From Pseudoalteromonas sp. (GTDB taxonomy: Bacteria; Pseudomonadota; Gammaproteobacteria; Enterobacterales; Alteromonadaceae), in the NCBI RefSeq assembly GCF_018402495.1, contig NZ_JAGYIU010000004.1, forward strand, positions 248,001-312,000: a stretch of DNA of 64,000 bases. Reading direction: 5' to 3'. The notes beneath the pieces are model-generated. The model was not told the origin of the DNA. It did no database searches and saw only the letters and a list, made by a program, of their open reading frames with translations. The position numbers and the translations under genes are program-made. Positions 55,494 through 64,000 of this stretch are shown here, piece by piece (positions within the stretch are counted from its first letter, which is position 1; each line of letters starts with the position of its first letter).

Positions 55494-56465
55494 TTACAGC
55501 CACTTTTTATTTTTAAAGTAAATACCAATCCCACCAGTCAAAATAATTAAAAACACCACAAATGCAGTGAATGCATAGGGGCTTTCTGTTCCAGGTATAC
55601 CGCCAACATTGACTCCTAATAATCCAGTTAAAAAGCCCAGCGGTAAAAACAAAGCAGCCACTACCGACATTACATACATACGCTGATTTAATTGCTCAGA
55701 GACCTGATTTGTAATGGTTTGTTGAATAACTTGTGCGCGCTCAATTGAACTATCGAGCTCTTCTAAATAACGAATAAGTAAATTGGTGGTTTCGTTTAGT
55801 TTGGCTTTATCGTCGTTAAATAGCCACGGGTAATAGTTATTAACCATGTTGCTTAGTGCTTCTTTTTGTGGTTTTAAGTAGCGCTTTAATGCGATTGTTT
55901 GCCTGCGAAGTTGCGACAAACCTTGGTTATCAAACTTTTTACTGGGCTCATCAATTTCTTCTTCAAAGTTATCTAAACTTTCATCTAATTCATCGATGAC
56001 TGTTTGCATACGCGAGGTTAGCTTATGCGCTAATGAACATATAAGTTCAGAAATACTGCACGGCCCCTCATTATTATTTAACGAGGTCAAAATATCTTGT
56101 ACAGATAATAATTGGCGTTTGCGAGTGGTGATAACCACATCATTATTTATAAATAGCCGAATGGACACCATGTCTTCAGGGCTTTGTGCTGGGTTTAAAT
56201 TAATTCCGCGTAAAAATAACATATGGCCATTAGTTGTAGGCGTTATTCGTGGGCGTGTTTCATCAGCAGTGAGTGATTCTAGCTCGTAGTCGTTTAACAG
56301 CCCACAATTTTTTAACCAATCAACTGCCTCTGCTTGGCTGTAGTCCATATGTACCCAAAGCTTCCCTTGTGCTGGTTGCCATTGATGTAATTGTTGGCTA
56401 TTTTCTATTGGGCGTGCACCGCCTTGTTCATCAAGAATAAGCGCATGAAGTAAGCCGTTAATCAT
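55494..56465 (-). CDS. ZntB-like divalent cation transporter (CorA superfamily)
   Basis: 323 residues. The long cytoplasmic N-terminal funnel domain is followed by two C-terminal transmembrane helices (about 262-285 and 295-315). The loop between them is LLGVNVGGIPG: the CorA GMN motif reads GVN here, and the GGIPG extension is typical of the ZntB branch (zinc, proton-coupled). Direction and ion cannot be proven by sequence. Divergent from rimB. Confidence 0.8.
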   Translation of the reverse strand: MINGLLHALILDEQGGARPIENSQQLHQWQPAQGKLWVHMDYSQAEAVDWLKNCGLLNDYELESLTADETRPRITPTTNGHMLFLRGINLNPAQSPEDMVSIRLFINNDVVITTRKRQLLSVQDILTSLNNNEGPCSISELICSLAHKLTSRMQTVIDELDESLDNFEEEIDEPSKKFDNQGLSQLRRQTIALKRYLKPQKEALSNMVNNYYPWLFNDDKAKLNETTNLLIRYLEELDSSIERAQVIQQTITNQVSEQLNQRMYVMSVVAALFLPLGFLTGLLGVNVGGIPGTESPYAFTAFVVFLIILTGGIGIYFKNKKWL

Positions 56466-56558
56466 AATAATTTCTCATCGAAGGTATATTTTTAATATAG
56501 TTGACTGTAATGTATTTAATTAAGTAAATAAAATTTAGCTTTACTTTCGTATGTTAAA

Positions 56559-56641
56559 TTGAGTTAAGTAACAAAAAATTGTTTTTTAGCCCATGGTTAA
56601 GTGCATCCGTTAAGGGGGCATTGTTAAACGACTTAACTCAA
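56559..56641. promoter_or_regulatory. Widely spaced 11-bp inverted repeat upstream of rimB
   Basis: TTGAGTTAAGT (56559-56569) and ACTTAACTCAA (56631-56641) are perfect complements 61 bp apart, in the 274-bp divergent region between the zntB-like gene and rimB. Additional GTTAAG copies lie between. Could be paired operator half-sites for looping, or chance in AT-rich DNA. Nothing else evident in this interval. Confidence 0.4.
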
Positions 56642-56739
56642 AAGGTCAATCAAATCGGCTTATCGAGTGGATAAATTTATTTTGTTGGTGTTTTAATCGC
56701 GGTAGCGTATAAAACACTTTTTTTACTAAGGGCACATTT

Positions 56740-57162
56740 ATGACGACAAAAATAACAGTTGGTTGGCGTGAGTGGTTGAGTTTACCCGAGCTGGGCATCG
56801 AGCAAATTAAAGCAAAAATAGATACTGGTGCGCGTACTTCCTGTATTCATGCAATTAATATAGAAGAGTACGAAGTAGATGGCGAAAAATGGGTTAAATT
56901 TACAGCCCAACCATTGCAAGAAGACGAGCAAACGCAAATTACCTGCAATGCCAAAGTTAAAAAGATGAAGTACGTCACCAGCTCAAGTGGCCAGAAACAA
57001 TTACGTTATTTTATTGAGACCACACTACATGCAGGCGAATTTAGTTGGCCAATAGAAATTACATTAACAAGTCGTGCGTCTATGAAGTTTAGAATGTTAT
57101 TAGGACGCACAGCTATGGAAAATCGTATCGTCGTTGATCCGGCTTTATCACATTTATTATAA
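56740..57162 (+). CDS. rimB: Retropepsin-like protease RimB (RimK-associated)
   Basis: 140 residues of the COG4067 'ATP-dependent zinc protease' type, now known as retropepsin-like. The single aspartic-protease motif is D28-T29-G30-A31 in KIDTGARTSCIHA, so a homodimer would be needed. In Pseudomonas, RimB acts with RimK in controlling glutamyl tails on ribosomal protein S6; I assume the same here because rimK follows by 66 bp. Confidence 0.85.
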   Translation: MTTKITVGWREWLSLPELGIEQIKAKIDTGARTSCIHAINIEEYEVDGEKWVKFTAQPLQEDEQTQITCNAKVKKMKYVTSSSGQKQLRYFIETTLHAGEFSWPIEITLTSRASMKFRMLLGRTAMENRIVVDPALSHLL

Positions 57163-57228
57163 GAATTCGTTGAGTAGCAAACATTATTATATCTGCTTGC
57201 TCAACATTATTTAGTTAAGGTTTTAACT

Positions 57229-58134
57229 ATGAAAATTGGTATTTTATCTCGCAACAAAAACTTATATTCAACGCGTCGTTTAATTGAAGCGGCTGAGCAA
57301 CGAGGTCATGAAGTAAAAGTGATTAACGCGTTACGTTGTTATATGAACATAAATTCAGAACAACCTGAAATTCATTATCGTGGTGAAAATTTAAAAGATT
57401 TCGATGCTATTGTGCCACGTATTGGTGCATCGGTAACATTTTACGGTTGTGCAGTATTGCGTCAATTTGAAATGATGGGTGTGTACCCAGTGAATGAATC
57501 TGTGGCTATTTCTCGTTCGCGCGATAAGTTACGGTCATTACAGCTATTATCACGCAAAGGCGTAGGCATGCCAGTAACCGGCTTTGCTAGCAAGCCAGAT
57601 GACGTTAAAGACTTACTCGAAATGGTCGGTGGTGCACCGGTCGTTATTAAGTTACTTGAGGGCACTCAAGGTATTGGTGTGGTACTTGCAGAAACGCGAA
57701 AAGCAGCTGAAAGTGTTATTGAAGCGTTTATGGGTTTAAAAGCCAACATTATGGTACAAGAATACATTAAAGAAGCCGGTGGTGCTGATATTCGTTGTTT
57801 CGTTCTCGGTGATAAAGTTATTGCCGCTATGAAGCGCCAAGCGCAAGAAGGGGAGTTTCGTTCTAACCTTCACCGTGGTGGTAGCGCTACACTGGTTCGT
57901 ATCACGCCTGAAGAGCGTAAAACCGCCGTTGCTGCAGCAAAGGCTATGGGCTTAAACGTTGCTGGTGTTGATTTACTTCGCTCATCTCGTGGTCCATTGG
58001 TGATGGAGGTAAACTCATCACCAGGCCTTGAGGGGATTGAAGTGGCAACAGGCAAAGATATAGCTGGCATGGTGATTGATTTCATCGAGAAAAATGCTGC
58101 AAGTAAAGGAACCGCAACTCGTGGCAAAGGTTAA
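57229..58134 (+). CDS. rimK: Ribosomal protein S6--L-glutamate ligase RimK
   Basis: 301 residues (E. coli 300). ATP-grasp enzyme that adds Glu residues to the S6 C-terminus. [21 protein letters not shown] opens the sequence; [32 protein letters not shown] (ATP-binding) and the metal-binding [15 protein letters not shown] are all intact. Its 3' end overlaps the AstE-like gene by 14 bp. Confidence 0.96.
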   Translation: MKIGILSRNKNLYSTRRLIEAAEQRGHEVKVINALRCYMNINSEQPEIHYRGENLKDFDAIVPRIGASVTFYGCAVLRQFEMMGVYPVNESVAISRSRDKLRSLQLLSRKGVGMPVTGFASKPDDVKDLLEMVGGAPVVIKLLEGTQGIGVVLAETRKAAESVIEAFMGLKANIMVQEYIKEAGGADIRCFVLGDKVIAAMKRQAQEGEFRSNLHRGGSATLVRITPEERKTAVAAAKAMGLNVAGVDLLRSSRGPLVMEVNSSPGLEGIEVATGKDIAGMVIDFIEKNAASKGTATRGKG

Positions 58135-59179
58135 AATTAACCGACCTTTCACCCTATTAGGTGAAAGTATTGGTGTAGGTGAACGTAAAACACTCGCGCT
58201 AGAAGCTGCAAAGCTTTACACCCATTCACCGCTTAATATTCCTATTGAAGTGGTTAACGGTGTAATGGAAGGCCCTGTATTGATGGTGTGTGCGGCTATA
58301 CACGGCGACGAACTAAATGGGGTTGAGGTTGTGCGCCAGTTACTGGCTAAAATCGACCCTAATCAGCTGCGTGGTACATTAATTGCGGTTCCGATTGTGA
58401 ATGTATTTGGTTTTATTCATAAATCGCGTTATTTGCCCGATCGCCGTGATATGAACCGGAGTTTTCCGGGGTCTGAGCGTGGTTCATTAGCAGGTCGCAT
58501 GGCGTATATGTTTTTTAACCAAGTAGCTGTGCATTGTACGCATATTATTGATTTGCATACGGGGGCGATTCACCGTACTAACTTACCGCAAATTCGTGCT
58601 AATTTAGCCGATGAAGCAACAGCGCAAATGGCTAAAGCCTTTGGTACGCCTGCGGTTATAGATGCGTCATTACGTAATGGGTCATTACGCAGTGAAGCCG
58701 CTAATTTAGGTATACCTGTTATTACTTATGAGGCGGGTGAAGCACTGCGCTTTGACCCAATTGCGATTGCTGCAGGCGTGCAAGGTGTTGATTATGTGAT
58801 GCGCCATTTAAAAATGATTCGTGGCAAGCGCCCTAAAAAGCTACCAGATCCTGTGATTGCAAGCTCCACTAGCTGGGTGCGTGCTGAGGTTGATGGCATC
58901 GTAAGAGCGCAAGTTTCGTTGGGTGAACGTGTCACTAAAGGGCAAATATTAGCGTATATTAGTAGCCCACTAGGTGACTCTGAGCTTGAGCTACTTGCGC
59001 CTCGTAGTGGTATTATTATTGGCCAACAAACCATGCCATTAGTAAATGAAGGCGATGCCGTATTCCACATTGCTTATTTTGCACATGCAAATAGCTTGGT
59101 AGAGCAGCAGCTAGAAACCTTTATTGATGAGATTAATGATTTAGATGATGAGCTGAAAACGGCTGAACTAAATAATTAA
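58121..59179 (+). CDS. Succinylglutamate desuccinylase/aspartoacylase (AstE) family protein
   Basis: 352 residues from the GTG at 58121 (AAAGGA about 10 bases upstream); an in-frame ATG further upstream lies inside rimK. M14-type zinc carboxypeptidase-like fold: [10 protein letters not shown] supplies His and Glu zinc ligands, and [11 protein letters not shown] another His. The C-terminal 90 residues ([20 protein letters not shown]) look like a biotinyl/lipoyl-type barrel. Substrate unknown; the rimK overlap suggests it acts on glutamylated products or related amides. Confidence 0.85.
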   Translation: MAKVKINRPFTLLGESIGVGERKTLALEAAKLYTHSPLNIPIEVVNGVMEGPVLMVCAAIHGDELNGVEVVRQLLAKIDPNQLRGTLIAVPIVNVFGFIHKSRYLPDRRDMNRSFPGSERGSLAGRMAYMFFNQVAVHCTHIIDLHTGAIHRTNLPQIRANLADEATAQMAKAFGTPAVIDASLRNGSLRSEAANLGIPVITYEAGEALRFDPIAIAAGVQGVDYVMRHLKMIRGKRPKKLPDPVIASSTSWVRAEVDGIVRAQVSLGERVTKGQILAYISSPLGDSELELLAPRSGIIIGQQTMPLVNEGDAVFHIAYFAHANSLVEQQLETFIDEINDLDDELKTAELNN

Positions 59180-59210
59180 TACCAATTCGCTCAATTAAGA
59201 GAATTGGTAT
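59179..59210. repeat. ATACCAATTC palindrome downstream of AstE-like gene
   Basis: ATACCAATTC (59179-59188) and GAATTGGTAT (59201-59210), a perfect 10-bp stem with a 12-base loop. Similar ATACCAATT-type palindromes are, from memory, frequent intergenic repeats in Alteromonadales. Confidence 0.5.
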
Positions 59211-59228
59211 GACTGCATCTGTAAATAT

Positions 59229-59266
59229 AAAAAACCGCCTTAGTTTTAAACTAACGCGGTTTTTTA
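59229..59266. terminator. Bidirectional terminator between AstE-like and MscS-like genes
   Basis: AAAAACCGC and GCGGTTTTTT outer arms with an inner TTAGTTT/AAACTAA pairing, 12 bp from the convergent MscS-like gene end. Confidence 0.8.
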
Positions 59267-59277
59267 ATGCATGTTGT

Positions 59278-59853
59278 TTAGCTGCGTGGTTTTGGGCCAA
59301 TAATGCGTTTAATTTTAGGCGCTTTTGTTGGTTTAGGCTCCGTATTTAGCACTAACACGGGGCGGGTAACAAATAAGTTATTAGGGTAAATCACTCTGTG
59401 TCCATCAACGTGCTCGAGTAACACATTCATCAATCCCATTTCAATAATACGCCCTTCAATGGCATTGGCCCCATCGACAATTCTAACCCAATAGCCTACG
59501 CGGCAGTCGTTTTGAATAAACATCAGTAAAAAAGCAGTTAAGTTACTCAATAATGACCAAGCGGCAAATAATGCAACTCCTAACATAGCAAATAAAGAGG
59601 AGCCTAATACTAATAAACCGCGCAACTCTATTCCCCAAAAAACCAACACTAAGCATAACATCACAAAAGCGAGTATTATTTTTAGGAGCAGCTCAGCGCG
59701 ATATTTACGATGTAAATCGATTTTACCTTTAATGGCTTTTTCGAGTAATTGTTTAGTCAATCTTAGTAGTAACGGAAAACTCAAAAGAGCAACGACGGTG
59801 ACGATAAGTTTATATTGTGTGCCTAAAAGCTTTAAAAGAGTGATTAATTCCAA
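59278..59853 (-). CDS. Small MscS-like mechanosensitive channel protein
   Basis: 191 residues. Three hydrophobic segments (about 15-32, 50-70, 75-110), then a short MscS beta domain with VGYWVRIVDGANAIEGRIIEMGLMN and VIYPNNLF. Much shorter than E. coli MscS (286) and lacks the C-terminal alpha/beta vestibule, instead ending in a basic tail. It resembles the minimal MscS-superfamily proteins of marine bacteria. Gating is inferred only from family. Confidence 0.8.
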   Translation of the reverse strand: MELITLLKLLGTQYKLIVTVVALLSFPLLLRLTKQLLEKAIKGKIDLHRKYRAELLLKIILAFVMLCLVLVFWGIELRGLLVLGSSLFAMLGVALFAAWSLLSNLTAFLLMFIQNDCRVGYWVRIVDGANAIEGRIIEMGLMNVLLEHVDGHRVIYPNNLFVTRPVLVLNTEPKPTKAPKIKRIIGPKPRS

Positions 59854-59918
59854 AATGTATTCTCACAATAATAATTGGCGCAAAGTGTAACGCTTTAGTT
59901 CACTGCGCAGTAGTGATT

Positions 59919-61634
59919 TTAAAAAGAATTTTTAACACTGAGCAACCACTGTACTGAGTCAACATCATCATATTTATTTAACGGTGCAGCTATATCAAGA
60001 TGGATCATAGTACCTGCATTGGCGCGGCTTGGCGCAAGGCGTAAACCTAAGCCGACATTTTTGAGTACCGGTGTGTTTTCAATTTTATACTGAGTATTCG
60101 AGTCGTTGTTATACCATGCGCGGCCTACATCTAAAAAAGCAGCACCGCCTACTTTGAACAGCTGTAGTAAGTCATATTCCCAATAATAGCGCTTTTCTAA
60201 ACTGACTAAAAAGCTCCGATCGCCATGTTGAAACTCCATGGGGTAGCCGCGCAAGCCCGTTTCGCCACCTAGAGTAAGCTGCTTATCGCTTGTGAGGTTT
60301 TTCGCGTATTGCAACCTTGCTTTTATATACCAAGACTGATCAATACTGGTATTTAAATAATATTGAACCTGACCAGTTGTAAATAAGTTTTCGAGCTGTT
60401 TTTGCGTTGTATTCCAATATCCTTGAATATCAGCATGAAAACGCCACAGCGTGTTTTCACCACTAAAATGAGCTTTGTTGAAGTTAAATGAATATATGGC
60501 GCGGCTATCGTCATTACTGATTGATTCATCGGAGTAGCCTAGTGTTGCTTTTATATTCCAACCTAAGTTTAAATCCTCGGTCCGATGAATGCTGTCAAAG
60601 TTACGCACTTTTATAAAATTATCTTCAAACCAATGGCCACTTACATAAGGGTAACTAAGCTGCCTATTTTGAGGTAGAGGCACTGTGGTTTTATCTATGC
60701 TTTTAAATGTTTGCTGCTCGTCTATGTAACCAAGGGTTAGGCGCTGTGTCCAGTTATGGCTAAGCGTCTTAGAGTGACCAAAAAAGACTTGATTTAGATC
60801 GGTTGTCTGTTCAAATTCACTAAACTTTTCGCCTCTAATATACAAGGCTTCTTCTCGTTGAGTTGAGTAACTTAAAGCACCATAACTATAAGGTGTATTT
60901 ATGGCATAAAATGGATAGGTTAGTTCAACTAAATGGCTTTTACCGTCACTGTTGTCAGCATACTCTAGGCGACCTCTGTAGCGCGTCGATAAAATATTAG
61001 GATCATCGTAAACAAATAAATAGCCATTGCGGTCACTGTCGGTTTTGCGTGAAAACGATAGCCGTTTACCCCAGCCAAATAAGTTAGACTCACGAAAGCC
61101 TATACTTGATTTATTTTCGCCTCCGCTGCGACTAAAGCTAAGTTCGGGTAATAAAGTCCATAAATCACGTGTAATAACAACTACATCTACATTGCCGTCG
61201 CAGTTTTCTGTGGCCGTTATTTGTGCGTCATATAAATAGTTTTGTTTGCGAAGTAGTCGTTCTGATTCAGCCAAGGCTTTTGGATTAAAGGTGTCACCTG
61301 TCTCGAACAACAAAATGCGCTTAATTACTTCAGGTTCAGTTTGAATGTGTGCTCGGTTAGCAAACCGAAACAATGCATTATTCTGGGCCTCTTCAGTATT
61401 AAATACATTAAGCTGCTGCAAAGTTATAGAGGCAACTTTGGCGTTACCTTGTGTTGTGAGCGCTGGTGTTTGAGACGTAATTTGGCGACGTAGGTTACTT
61501 TCATGAGTTTGTGATGAGTTGTCATTAGTGCAGCTTTGGGCTAGTGGCGCTTCTTGCGCGCAAACGCTGAGCATAAACATACTCGAAATAGAAAGGCTAA
61601 AACAACTACGTGCAATCCATTTTCTATTTAACAT
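59919..61634 (-). CDS. Orphan BamA/TamA-like outer membrane protein
   Basis: 571 residues with a signal peptide ending near SVCAQE. One POTRA-like domain is recognisable (about 95-165: IKRILLFETGDTFNPKALAE, then RLLRKQNYLYDAQITA), followed by a bacterial surface-antigen barrel of about 400 residues ending in a C-terminal Phe (WLLSVKNSF), the outer membrane sorting signal. GLRGYPMEFQHGDRSFL matches the conserved GxRG loop of the Omp85 barrel. Far shorter than BamA; function unknown, and bam genes are not nearby. Confidence 0.8.
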   Translation of the reverse strand: MLNRKWIARSCFSLSISSMFMLSVCAQEAPLAQSCTNDNSSQTHESNLRRQITSQTPALTTQGNAKVASITLQQLNVFNTEEAQNNALFRFANRAHIQTEPEVIKRILLFETGDTFNPKALAESERLLRKQNYLYDAQITATENCDGNVDVVVITRDLWTLLPELSFSRSGGENKSSIGFRESNLFGWGKRLSFSRKTDSDRNGYLFVYDDPNILSTRYRGRLEYADNSDGKSHLVELTYPFYAINTPYSYGALSYSTQREEALYIRGEKFSEFEQTTDLNQVFFGHSKTLSHNWTQRLTLGYIDEQQTFKSIDKTTVPLPQNRQLSYPYVSGHWFEDNFIKVRNFDSIHRTEDLNLGWNIKATLGYSDESISNDDSRAIYSFNFNKAHFSGENTLWRFHADIQGYWNTTQKQLENLFTTGQVQYYLNTSIDQSWYIKARLQYAKNLTSDKQLTLGGETGLRGYPMEFQHGDRSFLVSLEKRYYWEYDLLQLFKVGGAAFLDVGRAWYNNDSNTQYKIENTPVLKNVGLGLRLAPSRANAGTMIHLDIAAPLNKYDDVDSVQWLLSVKNSF

Positions 61635-61762
61635 TGACCCTCTTTAGCGCTATTTTGCAAAATAAAACACTTACTCTAAGCTTACATCATTGTTATTGAT
61701 ATGTAAGTAAAAGACAGATTTAGTTTTGTTTTTATAGCGATTATAAGGTATTAGCTATGCAT

Positions 61763-62047
61763 TTAAGTTAAATAAAAAGTTAACGCTGCCAATAGGTTGT
61801 CGGCATCTTGTCCTTCACCATTAATCCACACACTTTGGCTATAATGCTCAAAATTTAAATTAAATGTGTGGTTTGCATAGTTAAAACGTAGTTGATGACG
61901 ATCTGCCCCAGCGGCATACTCATTAATGCTAATTTCATCGCTGTGCAAAAATAACGTTCCCCACAATTCAAAATCTTCATCGTGCGGCAGCTCTGCCGGT
62001 TTAACAATAATACATTGATGTGTGTGGTCGTATTCAAGTTCGGTCAT
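61763..62047 (-). CDS. DUF3630 family protein
   Basis: 94 residues, acidic, soluble. It starts 6 bp after recQ ends and is on the same strand, so the two are probably co-transcribed. The placement next to recQ and the WGTLFLHSDEISINE segment resemble the DUF3630 proteins of Vibrio and Shewanella, from memory only. Function unknown. Confidence 0.65.
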   Translation of the reverse strand: MTELEYDHTHQCIIVKPAELPHDEDFELWGTLFLHSDEISINEYAAGADRHQLRFNYANHTFNLNFEHYSQSVWINGEGQDADNLLAALTFYLT

Positions 62048-62053
62048 AGGAGC

Positions 62054-63877
62054 TTATTGTTTTGCTAAATAATGTCGAATTGCGGTTAAAAACTCACCGC
62101 CATATTTGTTTAATTTGGTAAAACCAACCCCTGAGACTTTTAAAAACTCACTGTCGTTGGTGGGCATTAGCTGCGCCATTTCGGCCAAGGTTTTATCGTT
62201 AAAGACCACATAAGGAGGCACATCGTCGGCATCGGCTAACTCTTTACGTAGGGCACGTAGACGAGCGAATAGTTTTTTATCGTAATTAAACTGCGCTAGT
62301 TTATCTTGATAAACATGTTTAGCTTGTAAACGAGGCTCAGCCAATTGCAGCGCATATTCACCTTTTAAAACAGCCCGTGCGGCCTCAGTTAAACGTAGCG
62401 AAGCGCCTTGGGTTATATCTTGGCTTAGTAGTCCTTGGTGAATAAGTTGGCGTAAAATACTGAGCCAAAACTCACTACTTTTATCTTTACCTATGCCGTA
62501 GGTACTAAGCTCATGATGATTATTATCACGGATGCGACTTGTATTCGCACCGCGTAATAACTCCACAATGTAACCTAATCCAAAACGCTGCTGCGCGCGA
62601 TATACGCACGAAAGTGCTTGCTGTGCGACTAAGGTGCCATCAAAACTTTTAGGTGGATTTAAGCAAATGTCACAGTTACCACACGGTTCGCGTTGGTATT
62701 CACTAAAGTAATTTAATAATATTTGACGGCGACACGTTTGCGCTTCAGCAAAGCTGGCCATGGCACTAAAGCGCTGCTCTTCTACGCGGCGACGCTGTTC
62801 ATCGTCAATATCTTCAAAAAAGCGCCTAACTCGGCCTATATCGGCAGGATCAAAATACATAATGGCTTCTGCAGCCAGTCCATCTCGCCCAGCGCGGCCT
62901 GTTTCTTGATAATAAGCTTCAATACTTTTTGGAATGTCGTAATGCAGAACAAAGCGTACGTTAGGCTTGTTAATTCCCATACCAAAGGCAACGGTTGCCA
63001 CCACAATTTGAATGTCGTCACGGGCAAACCCTGTTTGCACAAACTGACGATGTTCGTTACTCATTCCCGCATGGTAAGCGGCAGCATTAAAGCCTGCATC
63101 GGCGAGTTTTTCAGCGATATCATCAACGCGCTTACGGCTGGTACAATAAATAATGCCACTTTGGTTTTTTTGTTCTTTTAAGTAACGCAGCAACTGCACC
63201 ATAGGTTTAAATTTTTCTTCTATGGTGTAACGAATATTAGGGCGGTCAAAGCTGCCAGTATGAATATAAGGCTGTTGTAGTTTTAATTGTTCAACAATAT
63301 CAAAGCGAGTTGCTTTATCGGCGGTGGCCGTCAGTGCCATCATAGGCACGTGTGCAAAGCGCTGCTTAAGCTCATTTAATCTAAAGTAATGCGGTCTAAA
63401 ATCGTGACCCCAATGAGAAACACAATGAGCTTCATCAATAGCAAACAAGCTCACATTTAAATGAGAAAGTCGTTCTAAAAAATCGTGCTGTAACACTTTT
63501 TCGGGAGCGACATAAAGTAGCTTTATCAGCCCTTGATGTAGCTGTTGATATACTAATTGTTGTTCTTCACGGGCTAAACTGTTATTGATATAGGCCGCTT
63601 TTACGTCAAGTGCTTGTAATTGGGCAACTTGATCTTGCATTAAAGAGATCAGCGGCGAAATAACAATCGTTACTCCCTCTAATACTAACGCCGGTATTTG
63701 GTAACACACTGATTTACCGCCACCGGTAGGCAGTAATACTAACGAGTCTTGGCCATTGATTGCGGCATCAATGACTGCACGTTGACCATCGCGAAACTCA
63801 CTATAACCAAACACTTGTTTGAGTACAGTTTCAGGTTGACGCACTAGCGTATTAGGAGAAGGAGTGTGTGTATTCAT
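62054..63877 (-). CDS. recQ: ATP-dependent DNA helicase RecQ
   Basis: 607 residues (E. coli about 609). 3'-5' superfamily 2 helicase in recombination and fork repair. Walker A LLPTGGGKS, DEAH box AIDEAHCVSHWGHDF, motif VI QETGRAGRDG, then the RQC zinc cluster (CRRQILLNYF and CGNCDICLNPP) and a C-terminal HRDC domain (about 520-607). All core motifs intact. Confidence 0.97.
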   Translation of the reverse strand: MNTHTPSPNTLVRQPETVLKQVFGYSEFRDGQRAVIDAAINGQDSLVLLPTGGGKSVCYQIPALVLEGVTIVISPLISLMQDQVAQLQALDVKAAYINNSLAREEQQLVYQQLHQGLIKLLYVAPEKVLQHDFLERLSHLNVSLFAIDEAHCVSHWGHDFRPHYFRLNELKQRFAHVPMMALTATADKATRFDIVEQLKLQQPYIHTGSFDRPNIRYTIEEKFKPMVQLLRYLKEQKNQSGIIYCTSRKRVDDIAEKLADAGFNAAAYHAGMSNEHRQFVQTGFARDDIQIVVATVAFGMGINKPNVRFVLHYDIPKSIEAYYQETGRAGRDGLAAEAIMYFDPADIGRVRRFFEDIDDEQRRRVEEQRFSAMASFAEAQTCRRQILLNYFSEYQREPCGNCDICLNPPKSFDGTLVAQQALSCVYRAQQRFGLGYIVELLRGANTSRIRDNNHHELSTYGIGKDKSSEFWLSILRQLIHQGLLSQDITQGASLRLTEAARAVLKGEYALQLAEPRLQAKHVYQDKLAQFNYDKKLFARLRALRKELADADDVPPYVVFNDKTLAEMAQLMPTNDSEFLKVSGVGFTKLNKYGGEFLTAIRHYLAKQ

Positions 63878-63974
63878 CGGCGCTATTTTAGTGGTTTTTT
63901 ATCAAGATGTCTTTAGCTTTCATCGCTTGATGTCAATATGGCTAATGATAAACTAAAATTTACGGGGGGTTACA

Positions 63975-64000
63975 ATGGCTTCTAGCTGTGCTTTACTCAT
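63975..64000 (+). CDS. Possible start of a gene running off the right edge
   Basis: An ATG at 63975 has six Gs (63964-63969) five bases upstream and stays open for the 8 codons left (MASSCALL). Divergent from recQ. Too short to identify; a chance start is possible. Confidence 0.35.

Noticed and set aside
63953..64000. Minus-strand frame ending near the right edge (stop at 63953)
   Set aside because: Only 15 codons are visible, with no family clue. The plus-strand ATG with a poly-G ribosome site in the same bases looks more plausible, though weakly.
1..64000. CRISPR arrays, prophage, integrons or biosynthetic clusters
   Set aside because: No regularly spaced direct repeats, integrase, phage structural genes, or multi-modular enzymes were seen; the window is mainly core chromosome.

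Overview
The window reads as a chromosomal segment of a marine gammaproteobacterium, most likely Pseudoalteromonas or a close Alteromonadales relative. This is inferred from the AT-leaning coding sequence, the strong resemblance of many proteins to their E. coli and Vibrio counterparts, and gene orders shared with both enterics and Pseudomonas. No database search was possible, so the genus is an inference. I saw no rRNA, tRNA, CRISPR array, prophage or intact insertion sequence. Almost every base is accounted for by core genes.

Layout. 1-10.2 kb: the lptD-djlA-rluA-rapA neighbourhood known from E. coli, with three additions: the cell-wall recycling pair amgK-murU, a DUF3530 hydrolase-like gene, and a ParD/ParE-type toxin-antitoxin module between rluA and rapA. 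10.4-30 kb: a more accessory stretch with a PIN-PhoH ATPase, a response regulator-diguanylate cyclase, a DUF3192 lipoprotein, a D-2-hydroxyacid dehydrogenase, an acyltransferase, DUF1289, a periplasmic binding protein, a 1507-residue beta-propeller/PAS/GGDEF/EAL sensor, a voltage-gated-type potassium channel, a Pat-like lysine acetyltransferase, a SIMPL protein, an ankyrin-like protein and a DUF885 lipoprotein. 30-39.6 kb: hemW-rdgB-DUF4426-yggT-proC-yggS, the divergent pilT-pilU twitching ATPases, then rsmE-gshB-yqgE-ruvX. 39.6-45.6 kb: an unrecognised gene, a DUF350 membrane protein, glnE, a TcpQ-like protein and lpxL. 45.6-45.85 kb: a structured MITE-like element. 45.9-55.4 kb: tolC divergent from nudF-yqiB-cpdA-yqiA-parE, then parC, plsC and rraB. 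55.5-64 kb: a ZntB-like transporter, rimB-rimK plus an AstE-like enzyme, a small MscS-like protein, an orphan BamA-like outer membrane protein, DUF3630 and recQ.

How the genes work together. Envelope biogenesis dominates: LptD (LPS export), LpxL (lipid A acylation), PlsC (phospholipid), AmgK/MurU (peptidoglycan recycling), TolC (efflux) and a BamA-like barrel. Chromosome maintenance is represented by ParC/ParE, RecQ and RuvX. Three proteins (RimB, RimK and the AstE-like enzyme) form a compact unit around ribosomal protein S6 glutamylation. Two proteins act on cyclic-di-GMP and one (CpdA) on cAMP.

Most notable observations: a 268-bp element with near-perfect 18-bp terminal inverted repeats and two internal hairpins, plus a shorter degenerate relative about 28 kb away; a 39-codon remnant resembling the C-terminus of a sorbosone-type sugar dehydrogenase, fused by start/stop overlap to parE; a toxin-antitoxin operator palindrome wrapped around its own -10 box; and a composite c-di-GMP enzyme whose cyclase domain has lost a metal-binding Asp. 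I did not find a convincing wholly new multi-gene system.
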